A stretch of DNA of 64,000 nt, from positions 62,001-126,000 of the forward strand of contig CAJYKV010000028.1 in the NCBI GenBank assembly GCA_913774955.1, written 5' to 3'. Origin of the DNA: an uncultured Acidovorax sp. (GTDB lineage: Bacteria; Pseudomonadota; Gammaproteobacteria; Burkholderiales; Burkholderiaceae_C). Shown in pieces: positions 54,606 through 63,003 of this stretch. Position 1 is the first letter of the stretch; each line of letters starts with the position of its first letter. The position numbers and the translations under genes are program-made. Under the pieces are notes generated by a model, which ran no database searches, had not been told where the DNA came from, and saw only the letters and a program-made list of their open reading frames with translations.

Positions 54606-55736
54606 ATGACGACCGACAACGCCTTCGCCATCAAGCCCGTGGAATACGAACAACCCGTCGCCGAGGCGGGCGGCATGTGCTCCACACGCCATGCCTGGGC
54701 CCGCGTGCCGCCCGAGCCCGCGCCCGCCGAGCGCGCCGCGCTCAAGGACCGCATCCGCCGGCTGCTGAAGGAGCGCAATGCCGTGATGGTGTCGCACTAC
54801 TACGTGCATCCGGATCTGCAGGACCTGGCCGAGGAGACGGGCGGGCTCGTGAGCGACTCGCTGGAGATGGCGCGCTTCGGTCGAGACCATGCCGCGCAGA
54901 CGCTGGTGGTGTCCGGCGTGCGCTTCATGGGCGAGACGGCCAAGATCCTGTCGCCCGAGAAGACCGTGCTCATGCCGGACCTGGACGCCACCTGCTCGCT
55001 CGACCTGGGCTGCCCGGTGGATGCGTTCGGTGCCTTCTGCGACCAGCACCCCGACCGCACCGTGGTGGTGTATGCCAACACCAGCGCCGCGGTGAAGGCA
55101 CGCGCCGACTGGCTGGTGACCTCGAGCTGCGCGCTGGAGATCGTCTCCGCGCTCAAGGCGGCGGGCCACAAGATCCTCTGGGCGCCGGACCGGCACCTGG
55201 GCAGCTACATCCAGCGTGAGACCGGGGCGGACATGCTGTTCTGGAACGGCGCCTGCATCGTGCACGACGAATTCAAGGCGCACGAACTGGAAGCGCTCAA
55301 GCGCGAGCATCCGCAGGCCAAAGTGCTGGTGCATCCCGAGAGCCCCGCCGAGGTGGTGGCGCTGGCCGATGCGGTGGGCTCCACCAGCGCCATCCTGAAG
55401 GCGGCGCGCGAGATGGATGCGCGCGAATTCATCGTGGCCACCGACAACGGCATGATGCACAAGCTGCGCGCCCTCAACCCGGGCAAGGTGTTCCACGAGG
55501 CGCCCACGGCCGGCAACAGCGCCACCTGCAAGAGCTGCGCGCACTGCCCGTGGATGGCGATGAACGGCCTCGCCGACGTGGCGCGGGTGCTGGAAACCGG
55601 GGCCAATGCGGTGCACGTGGACCCGGCGCTCATCCCGCGGGCGCGCGAGCCGATCGACCGCATGCTGGCTTTCACGGCAGCGCTGAAGGGCGGCCAGCCG
55701 GCCGGCGCACTGGTGCCCCGCATCGGCGCGGCATGA
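54606..55736 (+). CDS. nadA: quinolinate synthase NadA
   Basis: This 376-residue enzyme carries the three Fe-S cluster Cys sites: [24 protein letters not shown] and [32 protein letters not shown] and [12 protein letters not shown] are substrate-site motifs. It condenses iminoaspartate with dihydroxyacetone phosphate. It sits between nadC and pabBC and is probably co-transcribed. Confidence 0.95.
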   Translation: MTTDNAFAIKPVEYEQPVAEAGGMCSTRHAWARVPPEPAPAERAALKDRIRRLLKERNAVMVSHYYVHPDLQDLAEETGGLVSDSLEMARFGRDHAAQTLVVSGVRFMGETAKILSPEKTVLMPDLDATCSLDLGCPVDAFGAFCDQHPDRTVVVYANTSAAVKARADWLVTSSCALEIVSALKAAGHKILWAPDRHLGSYIQRETGADMLFWNGACIVHDEFKAHELEALKREHPQAKVLVHPESPAEVVALADAVGSTSAILKAAREMDAREFIVATDNGMMHKLRALNPGKVFHEAPTAGNSATCKSCAHCPWMAMNGLADVARVLETGANAVHVDPALIPRAREPIDRMLAFTAALKGGQPAGALVPRIGAA

Positions 55737-55742
55737 GATGAC

Positions 55743-57548
55743 ATGACGGCCTGCCGCATCGATTTCGCGACTCCGCTGGAGCCCGGTGCGCCGCGGCTGC
55801 GGCAGGCTTTCGCGCATCCGGAAGCGGTGCTGGCGGCCCATGCGCCGGGCGAGGTGCGGGGCGTGCTCGATGCGGTGGAAGCCGTGGCCCGGCGGGGCGC
55901 GTGGTGCGTGGGCTATCTGCGGTACGAAGCGGCCGAGGCATTCGATGCCGCGCTCGCCACGCATGCCGCCGACGGGCCGCTGGCGTGGTTCGCGGTGTAT
56001 GGAGCTCCGCTGCCGGTCGGCGAGGGCGACACGCCAGCACAGAGCGCCGCTGGCACCGCACCGCAGCAGGCATCCGCCACGGTGGAGGGCTGGGCCGGGC
56101 TGGAGCGCCCCGCCTTCGACGCCGCATTCGGCCGCATCCAGCAGGCGATCCGCGACGGCGAGCTCTACCAGGTGAACTTCACGGCGCTGCTGCGGGGGCG
56201 CTTCGGGGGCGGCCCGACGGCCTTCTTCGATGCCCTGCGGCGCGCGCAGCCGGGCGGGTATGCCGCGTACATCGATGCGGGCAGCGAGCAGGTGCTGTCG
56301 GTGTCGCCCGAACTGTTCTTCGACTGGCGCTCCGGGCCCGCCGGCGGCGACATCCTCGCACGGCCCATGAAGGGCACGGCGCCGCGCGGCGCCACGCCGG
56401 AAGCGGACGCGGCCCATGCGGAGCACCTGCGCACGGCGCCCAAGGAGCGGGCCGAGAACGTGATGATCGTCGACCTGCTGCGCAACGATCTGTCGCGCAT
56501 CGCCGAGCCGCACAGCGTGCGCGTGCCGGCGCTTTTCCGCACGCAGGCGCTGCCCACCGTGTGGCAGATGACCTCCGATGTCACGGCGCGCACGCGGCCC
56601 GGCACCGGCCTGGCCGACGTGTTCGCGGCGCTGTTCCCGTGCGGTTCGGTCACCGGCGCGCCGAAGGTGCAGGCCATGCGGACCATCCGCGAACTCGAGA
56701 GCGGACCGCGCGGCGTGTACTGCGGCGCGGTCGGGGTGGTGCGGCCCGACGGGCCGGAGGGCGCGGGAGGCATCTCTGCGACGTTCAACGTACCGATCCG
56801 CACCGTGGTGCTGCGCGGTGCGGACGCCGTGTGCGGCATCGGCAGCGGCATCACCTCCGACGCGCAGGCGGATGCCGAATGGCGCGAGTGGCGCCACAAG
56901 CGGGCCTTCGTGGAGCGCGCGAGCCGGCCTTTCGAGGTGCTGGAGACGCTGGCGCTGGAGGCAGGGCACTTCCGCCACGCAGAGGACCACCTCGCGCGCA
57001 TGGCGGCTTCCGCCGCGCATTTCGGTTTCGCCTGGGACGGCGCGCGCGTGCGTGCCTGCCTGGATGCGCTGGCCGCGGCGCATCCGCAGGGGCGTTGGCG
57101 TGCCCGCCTGCTGCTGGATGCCGCCGGCACGCCGCGCGCCGAGGCCTTCCCCTGCCCCGAGGTGGCGGTGCCCGTGCGCCTGCGGCTGGCCGATCGCCCG
57201 TTCGAGGCGGCGCACGGTGAATTCGTGCGCCACAAGACCACGCGGCGGGAGCACTACGCGGCATTCGCGCCCACCCGGCCGGGCGTGTTCGACACGGTGC
57301 TGTGGAACGAGGCCGGCGAGATCACCGAAGGCACTTTCGGCAACCTCGCGGCGCTGCTGGGCGGCCGGTGGATCACGCCGCCGGCCACCTGCGGCCTGTT
57401 GCCTGGCGTGGGCCGTGCGGCGGCGCTGCGGGAAGGCCGCATCACCGAGGCCGTCCTCCGGCGCGAGGACGTGCCGCGCGTGCAGGGCTGGGCCTTCCTC
57501 AACAGCCTGCGCGGCTGGCTGCCGGCGGAGCTGGACACCGGCGCTTGA
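55743..57548 (+). CDS. aminodeoxychorismate synthase I / 4-amino-4-deoxychorismate lyase fusion
   Basis: The protein has 601 residues. Residues about 110-390 are the chorismate-using half: GELYQVNFTALL, LLRNDLSRIAEPH, PCGSVTGAPKVQAM and GSGITSDAQADAEW. Residues about 400-600 are a class IV aminotransferase-like lyase with the PLP Lys in VRHKTTRREHY and EGTFGNLAALLGG. Together they turn ADC into p-aminobenzoate (a PabB-PabC fusion). It begins 6 bp after nadA. Confidence 0.9.
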   Translation: MTACRIDFATPLEPGAPRLRQAFAHPEAVLAAHAPGEVRGVLDAVEAVARRGAWCVGYLRYEAAEAFDAALATHAADGPLAWFAVYGAPLPVGEGDTPAQSAAGTAPQQASATVEGWAGLERPAFDAAFGRIQQAIRDGELYQVNFTALLRGRFGGGPTAFFDALRRAQPGGYAAYIDAGSEQVLSVSPELFFDWRSGPAGGDILARPMKGTAPRGATPEADAAHAEHLRTAPKERAENVMIVDLLRNDLSRIAEPHSVRVPALFRTQALPTVWQMTSDVTARTRPGTGLADVFAALFPCGSVTGAPKVQAMRTIRELESGPRGVYCGAVGVVRPDGPEGAGGISATFNVPIRTVVLRGADAVCGIGSGITSDAQADAEWREWRHKRAFVERASRPFEVLETLALEAGHFRHAEDHLARMAASAAHFGFAWDGARVRACLDALAAAHPQGRWRARLLLDAAGTPRAEAFPCPEVAVPVRLRLADRPFEAAHGEFVRHKTTRREHYAAFAPTRPGVFDTVLWNEAGEITEGTFGNLAALLGGRWITPPATCGLLPGVGRAAALREGRITEAVLRREDVPRVQGWAFLNSLRGWLPAELDTGA

Positions 57549-57586
57549 CCGGCGCGGTGCTCCCATCCGCCTGTCGGTCGGCGGAC

Positions 57587-57611
57587 TTCGTTCGGGCGCG
57601 CAGTGCTTCGC
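57587..57611 (+). promoter_or_regulatory. PIP box (HrpX/HrpB-type activator site)
   Basis: TTCGT (57587-57591), exactly 15 bases, then TTCGC (57607-57611). This matches the plant-inducible-promoter consensus TTCGB-N15-TTCGB. The AraC-type activator HrpX (HrpB in Ralstonia) binds such sites to switch on type III secretion genes. It lies 39 bp past the pabBC stop, in the only spacer before the chaperone-effector pair. Confidence 0.85.
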
Positions 57612-57641
57612 ATTCCGGTGGCGGCCGTGGTGCCCCGGCCC

Positions 57642-57647
57642 TACCGT
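57642..57647 (+). promoter_or_regulatory. -10 hexamer of the PIP-box promoter
   Basis: TACCGT fits YANNNT and lies 30 bases after the PIP box, inside the 30-32 spacing known for HrpX promoters in Xanthomonas. It would place transcription start near 57654, giving a leader of about 135 nt. Confidence 0.7.
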
Positions 57648-57789
57648 TGCACCATGGATCAGCGGTCAGGCTCAAAGCAGATCGACGCCGCCGGCCCATC
57701 TGCAGCCGGCAGGCAGCACGGCAGGTGCCGCACGAGGGCACCCCTGCCGGGCACCGGTCCTTTCCCCCGAACAACGACAAGGATTCTTC

Positions 57790-58284
57790 ATGCCATCGCC
57801 CTTCGCGCTCGCGGCCCCCGACCAAGGAGCCCACCGCTTCAGCCACTCCCCGACCGACCCGCTGGATGTCCTCCGCGACGCCGTCCGTGCGCTCGGGCTG
57901 GGCAGCGAGGAGGCCGACCGCGCCGCCGAGGATGGCGGCTGCGCGATCGACGATCTGCTCATCACGGTGGCACCGATGCCGCAGCCGCCGTCGCCCGACA
58001 CGGCGCCGCAGACGGCCGGCCTGCCGGTGATGCTCACGGTGGTCATGCCGCAGCGCTTCGCCGAGATGGCACCCCAGGATGCTTCGGCCTTGCTCGCGAA
58101 TGCCCCGGGGCTGCTGGCAGGCTTCGATGCGGCGATCGGCTGCCTTCCGGAAGGAGAGGCCACGCTGCACCGTCGCGTCGCGCTGCCGGACGACGACACC
58201 GGCGGGCAGGCGCTGGCCCGCGAAATGGTGGCTTCGGCGCGCCTCGCCAGCCTGGTGTTCGCGACCGGCGTGGCGGGAGACTGA
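57790..58284 (+). CDS. putative type III secretion chaperone (CesT-like)
   Basis: A 164-residue acidic protein. The helix DPLDVLRDAVRALGLG is followed by EDGGCAIDDLLITVAPM, a middle beta block (LPVMLTVVMPQRF) and a C-terminal helix (GGQALAREMVASARLASLVF). This order fits class I type III chaperones, though no search was run. AAGGA precedes ATG 57790 with a short gap. It is the first gene downstream of a PIP box and 2 bp before the larger effector-like gene, the usual chaperone-effector order. Confidence 0.65.
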   Translation: MPSPFALAAPDQGAHRFSHSPTDPLDVLRDAVRALGLGSEEADRAAEDGGCAIDDLLITVAPMPQPPSPDTAPQTAGLPVMLTVVMPQRFAEMAPQDASALLANAPGLLAGFDAAIGCLPEGEATLHRRVALPDDDTGGQALAREMVASARLASLVFATGVAGD

Positions 58285-58286
58285 TC

Positions 58287-59543
58287 ATGGCCACGTCGAT
58301 TTCCGGCTCTCAGCCTGCACGCACGGCGGGTGCTCCCCGCGGCCCGGAGGACCGGACGCCGGATGCCGCCGGCCGCACACCGTCCGATGCCCTCGATTCC
58401 CCCGCCGGCCTGGCGCGCCGCACGCCGGCAGCCGGAGGAGCAGCGGCGGGCCGCGCACGCGGTGCGTCGTTGCCGCCACGGGCGGAAGCCCGGCATGGGG
58501 CTGCGGCTGTGGTCGCCTCCGCGTCCCCCGGCGTAGCCGCTGCCGCGCCGCACCCCGCCCGTGCCGCCGGAGCGGCCGCGGCGCGGCTGCTGGACGCATT
58601 GCGGCGGGATCTGTCGGTGCCGGGCCACCAGGTGGACGCGCATGCCCAGGCCCTGCGGTACGCGCAGGCGGCGGAGGCGGTACTGGACCGCTCGCTGCCT
58701 GCCCATCTGGCGGGTGCGCGCGGCGGGGCGCGCCTGGCGGCCGAGGTGTTCGGCGCGGCGCTGGGCGCGCGCGCCATGGCGTCCGACACCGTGGCAGCGC
58801 TGATGGACGCCGCGGCCGGCCGGCGTGCCGAGGCCCTGCTGGCGCAGGCGGCGCCCCCGGGGCCGCTGCCGTTCGAACCGGTCGACGAGCGTGCCGTCGT
58901 GCCGGACGAGATGGTGCAGCTCATGCACGCATTGCAGCCGTCGTCCGGCACGGCGCTGCGCCAGCAGGTGCGGGCGCTGCAGCACGACATCACGGACCCG
59001 GCCAGCGACGGCAACGTACTGGCGGTGCAGGTGGCCCTTGCCTCGGCGGCACGTTCGCCCGAAGGTACGCCGCGCTCCGTCGCGGCCGCCGCTGCCGGCG
59101 AGGTGGTGGGCGCCACGCTGGTGCTGCGCCAGGCGGCCTCGGCGCTCGCGGTGCCGGCGCTCGCGGCCTTGCGCGAAGCGGCCGCCTCACCGATGCCGGA
59201 CGGAGGCGGGGCGGCGGTTCTGGAGAAGGTGATGGCCGGTGCGGCGCAGGCCCCGCTCTTCGTGGTGGAGCCGCTGTCCGCGCCGGACGTGGGCGCCGCC
59301 ACGCCGGCACAGCGCGGCCTGGCGGCGCGTGCCGCCCGGGGCGTGCGGGAGTCCGCCATGGCCCTGCAGGCGGCGGCGCGTGCGACCCCTGCCGCGGACG
59401 GCGCGCGGGCGCGTGCGCTGCCGCCCGGGTCGCCGGACCACGGCAGGCTGCTGCGCAGCGCCCACGCCGCGGGGCGTTCGATCGGCGCCTTTCGCGCCTT
59501 GGCGGCGCTGCCGCGCCCGTCGGCCCTGTCGATCGCGGGCTGA
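58287..59543 (+). CDS. putative type III secreted effector, Ala-rich, unknown family
   Basis: A 418-residue protein I do not recognise. Residues 1-60 are rich in Ser, Thr, Pro, Gly and Ala (MATSISGSQPARTAG...), typical of type III export signals, with no Sec signal. Residues 90-400 are helical and very Ala-rich, with no clear catalytic motif or membrane span. GGGAGA lies just before ATG 58287, 2 bp after the chaperone stop. The PIP box and the linked chaperone support an effector role; the host target is unknown. The high Ala content means homology searches may miss it. Confidence 0.6.
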   Translation: MATSISGSQPARTAGAPRGPEDRTPDAAGRTPSDALDSPAGLARRTPAAGGAAAGRARGASLPPRAEARHGAAAVVASASPGVAAAAPHPARAAGAAAARLLDALRRDLSVPGHQVDAHAQALRYAQAAEAVLDRSLPAHLAGARGGARLAAEVFGAALGARAMASDTVAALMDAAAGRRAEALLAQAAPPGPLPFEPVDERAVVPDEMVQLMHALQPSSGTALRQQVRALQHDITDPASDGNVLAVQVALASAARSPEGTPRSVAAAAAGEVVGATLVLRQAASALAVPALAALREAAASPMPDGGGAAVLEKVMAGAAQAPLFVVEPLSAPDVGAATPAQRGLAARAARGVRESAMALQAAARATPAADGARARALPPGSPDHGRLLRSAHAAGRSIGAFRALAALPRPSALSIAG

Positions 59544-59571
59544 TACGGTTCCGTACCGGCCCGTGATGGTC

Positions 59572-59931
59572 TCAGCGCCTTTCCTTCACGTAGGAGGCGC
59601 GGTCCATGTCCACGATCTCGACGCTGATCTGCACCATCACGCCCTCGGGCTTCGGGGTGTGCTCGCGCAGGACCGCGCCCACGCGGCCGGCGAGTTCCTT
59701 CTTCGTCTCGGGCGAGCGGCCGGAGAGCAGGCGCAGCTGCGCATGCACGAAACCGCGGCCTTCGGGGCGGGTGCCGATGGCGTAGTGGTCGGCGGTGATG
59801 AAGCGGCTCTTGAGGTCGGCTTCGTCCTGGATCTCGGGGCTGGACGTGAGCGACGCGTTGACGGCTTCCAGCACCTCGGCTTCGGGGAAGGGGCGGAGGT
59901 TGTCGGTGTATTCGATGACGAGGTGGGGCAT
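59572..59931 (-). CDS. 5-carboxymethyl-2-hydroxymuconate isomerase-like tautomerase
   Basis: This 119-residue protein begins Met-Pro-His-Leu-Val-Ile-Glu-Tyr, leaving the catalytic N-terminal Pro after Met removal. ADHYAIGTRPEGRGFVHAQLRLLSGRS matches CHMI (HpaF). The family tautomerises a homoprotocatechuate breakdown product. No other hpa genes are nearby, so its substrate is unproven. Confidence 0.85.
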   Translation of the reverse strand: MPHLVIEYTDNLRPFPEAEVLEAVNASLTSSPEIQDEADLKSRFITADHYAIGTRPEGRGFVHAQLRLLSGRSPETKKELAGRVGAVLREHTPKPEGVMVQISVEIVDMDRASYVKERR

Positions 59932-60026
59932 GGCGTGGCGCAGCGGGGGAGGTGGGGGAGGGGATGAAGGGGAAGCGAAGCGTCCTGGCCAGGAGTGCGG
60001 CGGCCGCGGCCGTCGGGACGCGGACG

Positions 60027-60404
60027 TCAGCCGCGCGGGCGCGCCAGGTCCAGCACGCAGCCGTCACCGACCGCCTCGCGCCAGACACGCACGCGGCTGG
60101 GAGGCGGGTCGAGGTCGGCGAGCGCGTCGGCGATGAACACGCACAGGTTCTCCAGCGTGGCGGGGCCCAGGCCCGGCACCTCGTCGAGCAGGTGGTGGTC
60201 GAGCCGTTCGCGCAACTGGCTGCAGCGTGCGCGCAGGTGGCCGAGGTCGATCACCATGCCGTTGGCGGGATGGCGCGGGCCGGTGATGGACACCTCGGCG
60301 TGGTAGGTGTGGCCGTGGATGCGGCGGCTGCCCTCGGCCTCGATCTCGCGCTGCAGCGTGTGCGCTGCGTCGAAGAAGAAGCGTTGGTGGACGGTGAACA
60401 GCAT
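60027..60404 (-). CDS. queD: 6-carboxytetrahydropterin synthase-like QueD, catalytic Cys position altered
   Basis: A 125-residue PTPS-fold protein. Zinc His residues are present (FDAAHTL and IHGHTYHAEV), as is LDHHLLDEVPGL with its Asp/His. The catalytic Cys of E. coli QueD, four residues before the HGH, is replaced by Ser (EGSRRIHGH). The gene is next to queE on the same strand, 42 bp downstream, which strongly suggests a queuosine/preQ0 role. Confidence 0.85.
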   Translation of the reverse strand: MLFTVHQRFFFDAAHTLQREIEAEGSRRIHGHTYHAEVSITGPRHPANGMVIDLGHLRARCSQLRERLDHHLLDEVPGLGPATLENLCVFIADALADLDPPPSRVRVWREAVGDGCVLDLARPRG

Positions 60405-60446
60405 GGTCGGGGAAACGGAGAGGATTGGAGGGACGCGCTGGTTGCT

Positions 60447-61085
60447 TCAGCGGATGCCCGTGAGTTTGTGGGTCTGCAGGCTCAGGCGCCACGCCGGGCG
60501 CTCCATGCAGGCGGTGATGCAGGCGCCGGTGTTCTCGGCCTGCGCGGGGCCGTCCATGGGCTGCAGGAAGCGGTACGCGAAGCGGGTCGTGCTTTCGAGT
60601 TCCGCGAGGTCGAATCCGGGCTGCGGCCAGACCAGCTTGAGCTCCTGGCCCTCGCGCTGCACCCAGGGCGCGCCGGCCTTGGGGCTCACGCAGAGCCAGT
60701 CGATGCCGGGCGGCGCGGCGATGGTGCCGTTGCTCTCCACGGCGATGCGGAAGCCCCGCGCGTGCAGCGCGTCAATCAGGGGCACGTCGAGCTGCAGCAG
60801 CGGCTCGCCGCCCGTGACCACGACGAGGCGGTGATCGGCGTCGTGCGCCGGCCACTGCGCGGCGATCACGTCGGCCAGCGCATCGGCCTGCGCGAACTTG
60901 CCGCCCAGCGTGCCGTCGGTGCCAACGAAGTCGGTGTCGCAGAAGCGGCATACGGCGCTCGCGCGGTCTTCCTCGCGGCCGCTCCAGAGGTTGCAGCCCG
61001 CGAAGCGGCAGAACACGGCGGGCATGCCGGCCTGGCCGCCTTCGCCCTGCAGGGTGTAGAAGATTTCCTTGATGCTGTAGGTCAT
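60447..61085 (-). CDS. queE: 7-carboxy-7-deazaguanine synthase (radical SAM)
   Basis: The protein has 212 residues. The Fe-S motif is C-x14-C-x2-C (from GCNLW to CRFC), the variant spacing characteristic of Que[22 protein letters not shown] at the start and [12 protein letters not shown] are also typical. It turns CPH4 into CDG for preQ0 synthesis. The ATG overlaps the bioF stop by four bases. Confidence 0.93.
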   Translation of the reverse strand: MTYSIKEIFYTLQGEGGQAGMPAVFCRFAGCNLWSGREEDRASAVCRFCDTDFVGTDGTLGGKFAQADALADVIAAQWPAHDADHRLVVVTGGEPLLQLDVPLIDALHARGFRIAVESNGTIAAPPGIDWLCVSPKAGAPWVQREGQELKLVWPQPGFDLAELESTTRFAYRFLQPMDGPAQAENTGACITACMERPAWRLSLQTHKLTGIR

Positions 61086-62317
61086 GCGGCCTCCCGGCGC
61101 AGGTGGGTGGGGGCGGAGGGAGCGAGTTCGGCCAGCGCCTCCACGAGCCGCGCCACGTCCGCCTCGGTATGCGCGGCCGAGAGCGCGATGCGCAGGCGGG
61201 CCGTGCCCTCGGGCACCGTGGGTGGCCGGATCGCGGGCACCCAGAGGCCGCGGGCACGCAGTGCCTCCATGAGGTCCAGCGCCTCGCCGTTGCCCCCGAC
61301 CACGAGTGCCTGCACGGCGGTGCGGGAGGCGCCCAGCGTCCAGTGCGTGCCCGGCAGCACGGAAGCGAGGCCCGCGCGCAGTTGCGCGATGCGGGCGTCC
61401 AGGTGGGCGCGCAGCGCATCGCCGCGCTCGATCAGCTCCAGGCTGGCCTGCAGCGTGCGCGCGAGCAGCGCGGGCGCGGCGGTGGCGAAGATGTAGCTGC
61501 GCGTCTTCTGCAGCAGCCATTCGACGAGTACGTCGCTGCCGGCGACGAAGGCACCCGCGGCGCCCGCGGCCTTGCCCAGTGTGGCCATGTAGAGCACGCG
61601 CGGCGAGGCCTGCGCGCCCGTCAGCCCCGCTTCGGCGAGCGCCCCCCGGCCCTGCGGCCCGAGCACGCCGAAGCCGTGGGCGTCGTCGAGCAGCAGCAGC
61701 GCGTCGTGGCGCTCGCAGAGCGCGTGCAGCGTGCGGATGTCGGCCACGTCGCCGTCCATGCTGAACACCGCATCGGTGACCACGAGCTTGCGCCGCGCGG
61801 GGCTGGCGGCGAGCAGGGCCTCCAGCGCCGCGAGGTCGGCGTGCGGGTAGCGGTGGATCGTGGCGCGCGAGAGCCGGGCGCCGTCGATCAGGCAGGCATG
61901 GTTGAGCGCGTCCGAGAAGATCGCGTCGCCCGCGCCGACGAGCGCGGGCACGATGCCGATGTTGGTGGCGTAGCCCGCGTAGAAGTAGAGCGCGCGCGGC
62001 AGTTGCACGAAGCGGGCGAGGTCATGCTCCAGCGCGGCGTTGGCCTGGCTGTGGCCGCTCACGAGCGGCGACCCGCCCGAGCCCACGCCATACTCGCGCG
62101 CACCCGCGCAGGCGGCATCGGTGAGCGCCGGATGGCCGGCGAGGCCCAGGTAATCGTTGCTGCAGAAGGCCAGCATGGGCTGCCCGTCCACGTCCAGGTG
62201 CGCGCCCTGCAGCGGCCGCACGGCGCGCCGGCGGCGGCGCAGCTGGGCGTCGTCCAGTTCCTCCAGGCGTGCGGGCAGTTCGTCGAGCCAGGAAGGGGCG
62301 AAGGGGAAGGTGGTCAT
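61082..62317 (-). CDS. bioF: 8-amino-7-oxononanoate synthase
   Basis: This 411-residue PLP enzyme has [66 protein letters not shown] and the PLP-Lys stretch [14 protein letters not shown], all BioF motifs. It joins pimeloyl-ACP/CoA with alanine. It overlaps bioD by four bases upstream and queE by four downstream. Confidence 0.95.
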   Translation of the reverse strand: MTTFPFAPSWLDELPARLEELDDAQLRRRRRAVRPLQGAHLDVDGQPMLAFCSNDYLGLAGHPALTDAACAGAREYGVGSGGSPLVSGHSQANAALEHDLARFVQLPRALYFYAGYATNIGIVPALVGAGDAIFSDALNHACLIDGARLSRATIHRYPHADLAALEALLAASPARRKLVVTDAVFSMDGDVADIRTLHALCERHDALLLLDDAHGFGVLGPQGRGALAEAGLTGAQASPRVLYMATLGKAAGAAGAFVAGSDVLVEWLLQKTRSYIFATAAPALLARTLQASLELIERGDALRAHLDARIAQLRAGLASVLPGTHWTLGASRTAVQALVVGGNGEALDLMEALRARGLWVPAIRPPTVPEGTARLRIALSAAHTEADVARLVEALAELAPSAPTHLRREAA

Positions 62318-63003
62318 GCGGCGTGCGTGATCCAGGATGCGGGCAGCGTGAAGCGCGCAGCGCGCGGGTCCGGTGACGGCTGGTGGGGAATGTCCGCCAG
62401 CAGCGGGGCCTGCAGGCGCTGGCGCAGCCAGGCGATATTGTCCTCCGCGGCCAGCATGGCCGGGTCGATGCGGCTCGCGATCCAGCCGGCGAGGGGCAGC
62501 CCGCGCGCGCGGATCGCGTCGGCGGTGAGTGCCGCATGGCTCAGGCACCCGAGGCGCAGGCCCACGACGAGCACCACGGGCAGGCCGAGCGCTTCGGCCA
62601 GGTCGGCGCCGGTTTCCGTGTCCGACAGCGGCACGTGGAAGCCCCCTGCGCCTTCGACCACCACGGCATCGGCCTGGGTGGCCAGTGCCGCGTAAGCCTG
62701 CACGATGGTGGAAACTTGGATGCGCGTGCCCGCGCGCTGCGCGGCGATGTGGGGCGAGAGCGGGTCGGGCAGCAGCACGGGATTGTCCAGCGCGGGCGCC
62801 ACGGCCAGCGTGGAGGCGGCGCGCAGCGCGAGCACGTCCTCGTTGGCGAGCGTGCCGCCCGGGCCGATGGGCTCCGCGCCCGCGGCGATGGCCTTCATGC
62901 CCACCACGCGCGCGTGGTGGCGCGCCAGCGCATGCAGCAGGCCGGCGCTGGCGAGCGTCTTGCCCACCCCGGTGTCGGTGCCGGTGACGAAGCAGCCGAT
63001 CAT
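62314..63003 (-). CDS. bioD: dethiobiotin synthetase
   Basis: This 229-residue P-loop enzyme begins [22 protein letters not shown] with its ATP loop, then [13 protein letters not shown] and [13 protein letters not shown]. It closes the ureido ring of biotin. The ATG overlaps the bioA stop and its own stop overlaps bioF (four bases each). Confidence 0.95.
   Translation of the reverse strand: MIGCFVTGTDTGVGKTLASAGLLHALARHHARVVGMKAIAAGAEPIGPGGTLANEDVLALRAASTLAVAPALDNPVLLPDPLSPHIAAQRAGTRIQVSTIVQAYAALATQADAVVVEGAGGFHVPLSDTETGADLAEALGLPVVLVVGLRLGCLSHAALTADAIRARGLPLAGWIASRIDPAMLAAEDNIAWLRQRLQAPLLADIPHQPSPDPRAARFTLPASWITHAA

Noticed and set aside
54372..57566. 1064-codon open frame on the minus strand
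   Set aside because: It is antisense to nadA and pabBC, which have clear catalytic motifs; composition is His/Arg/Gly-rich, typical of a shadow.
57603..58286. Upstream extension of the effector frame to 57603
   Set aside because: It would run through the chaperone gene, whose composition and ribosome site are much more gene-like, and the extension is Arg/Pro-rich. The start at 58287 has its own GGGAGA.
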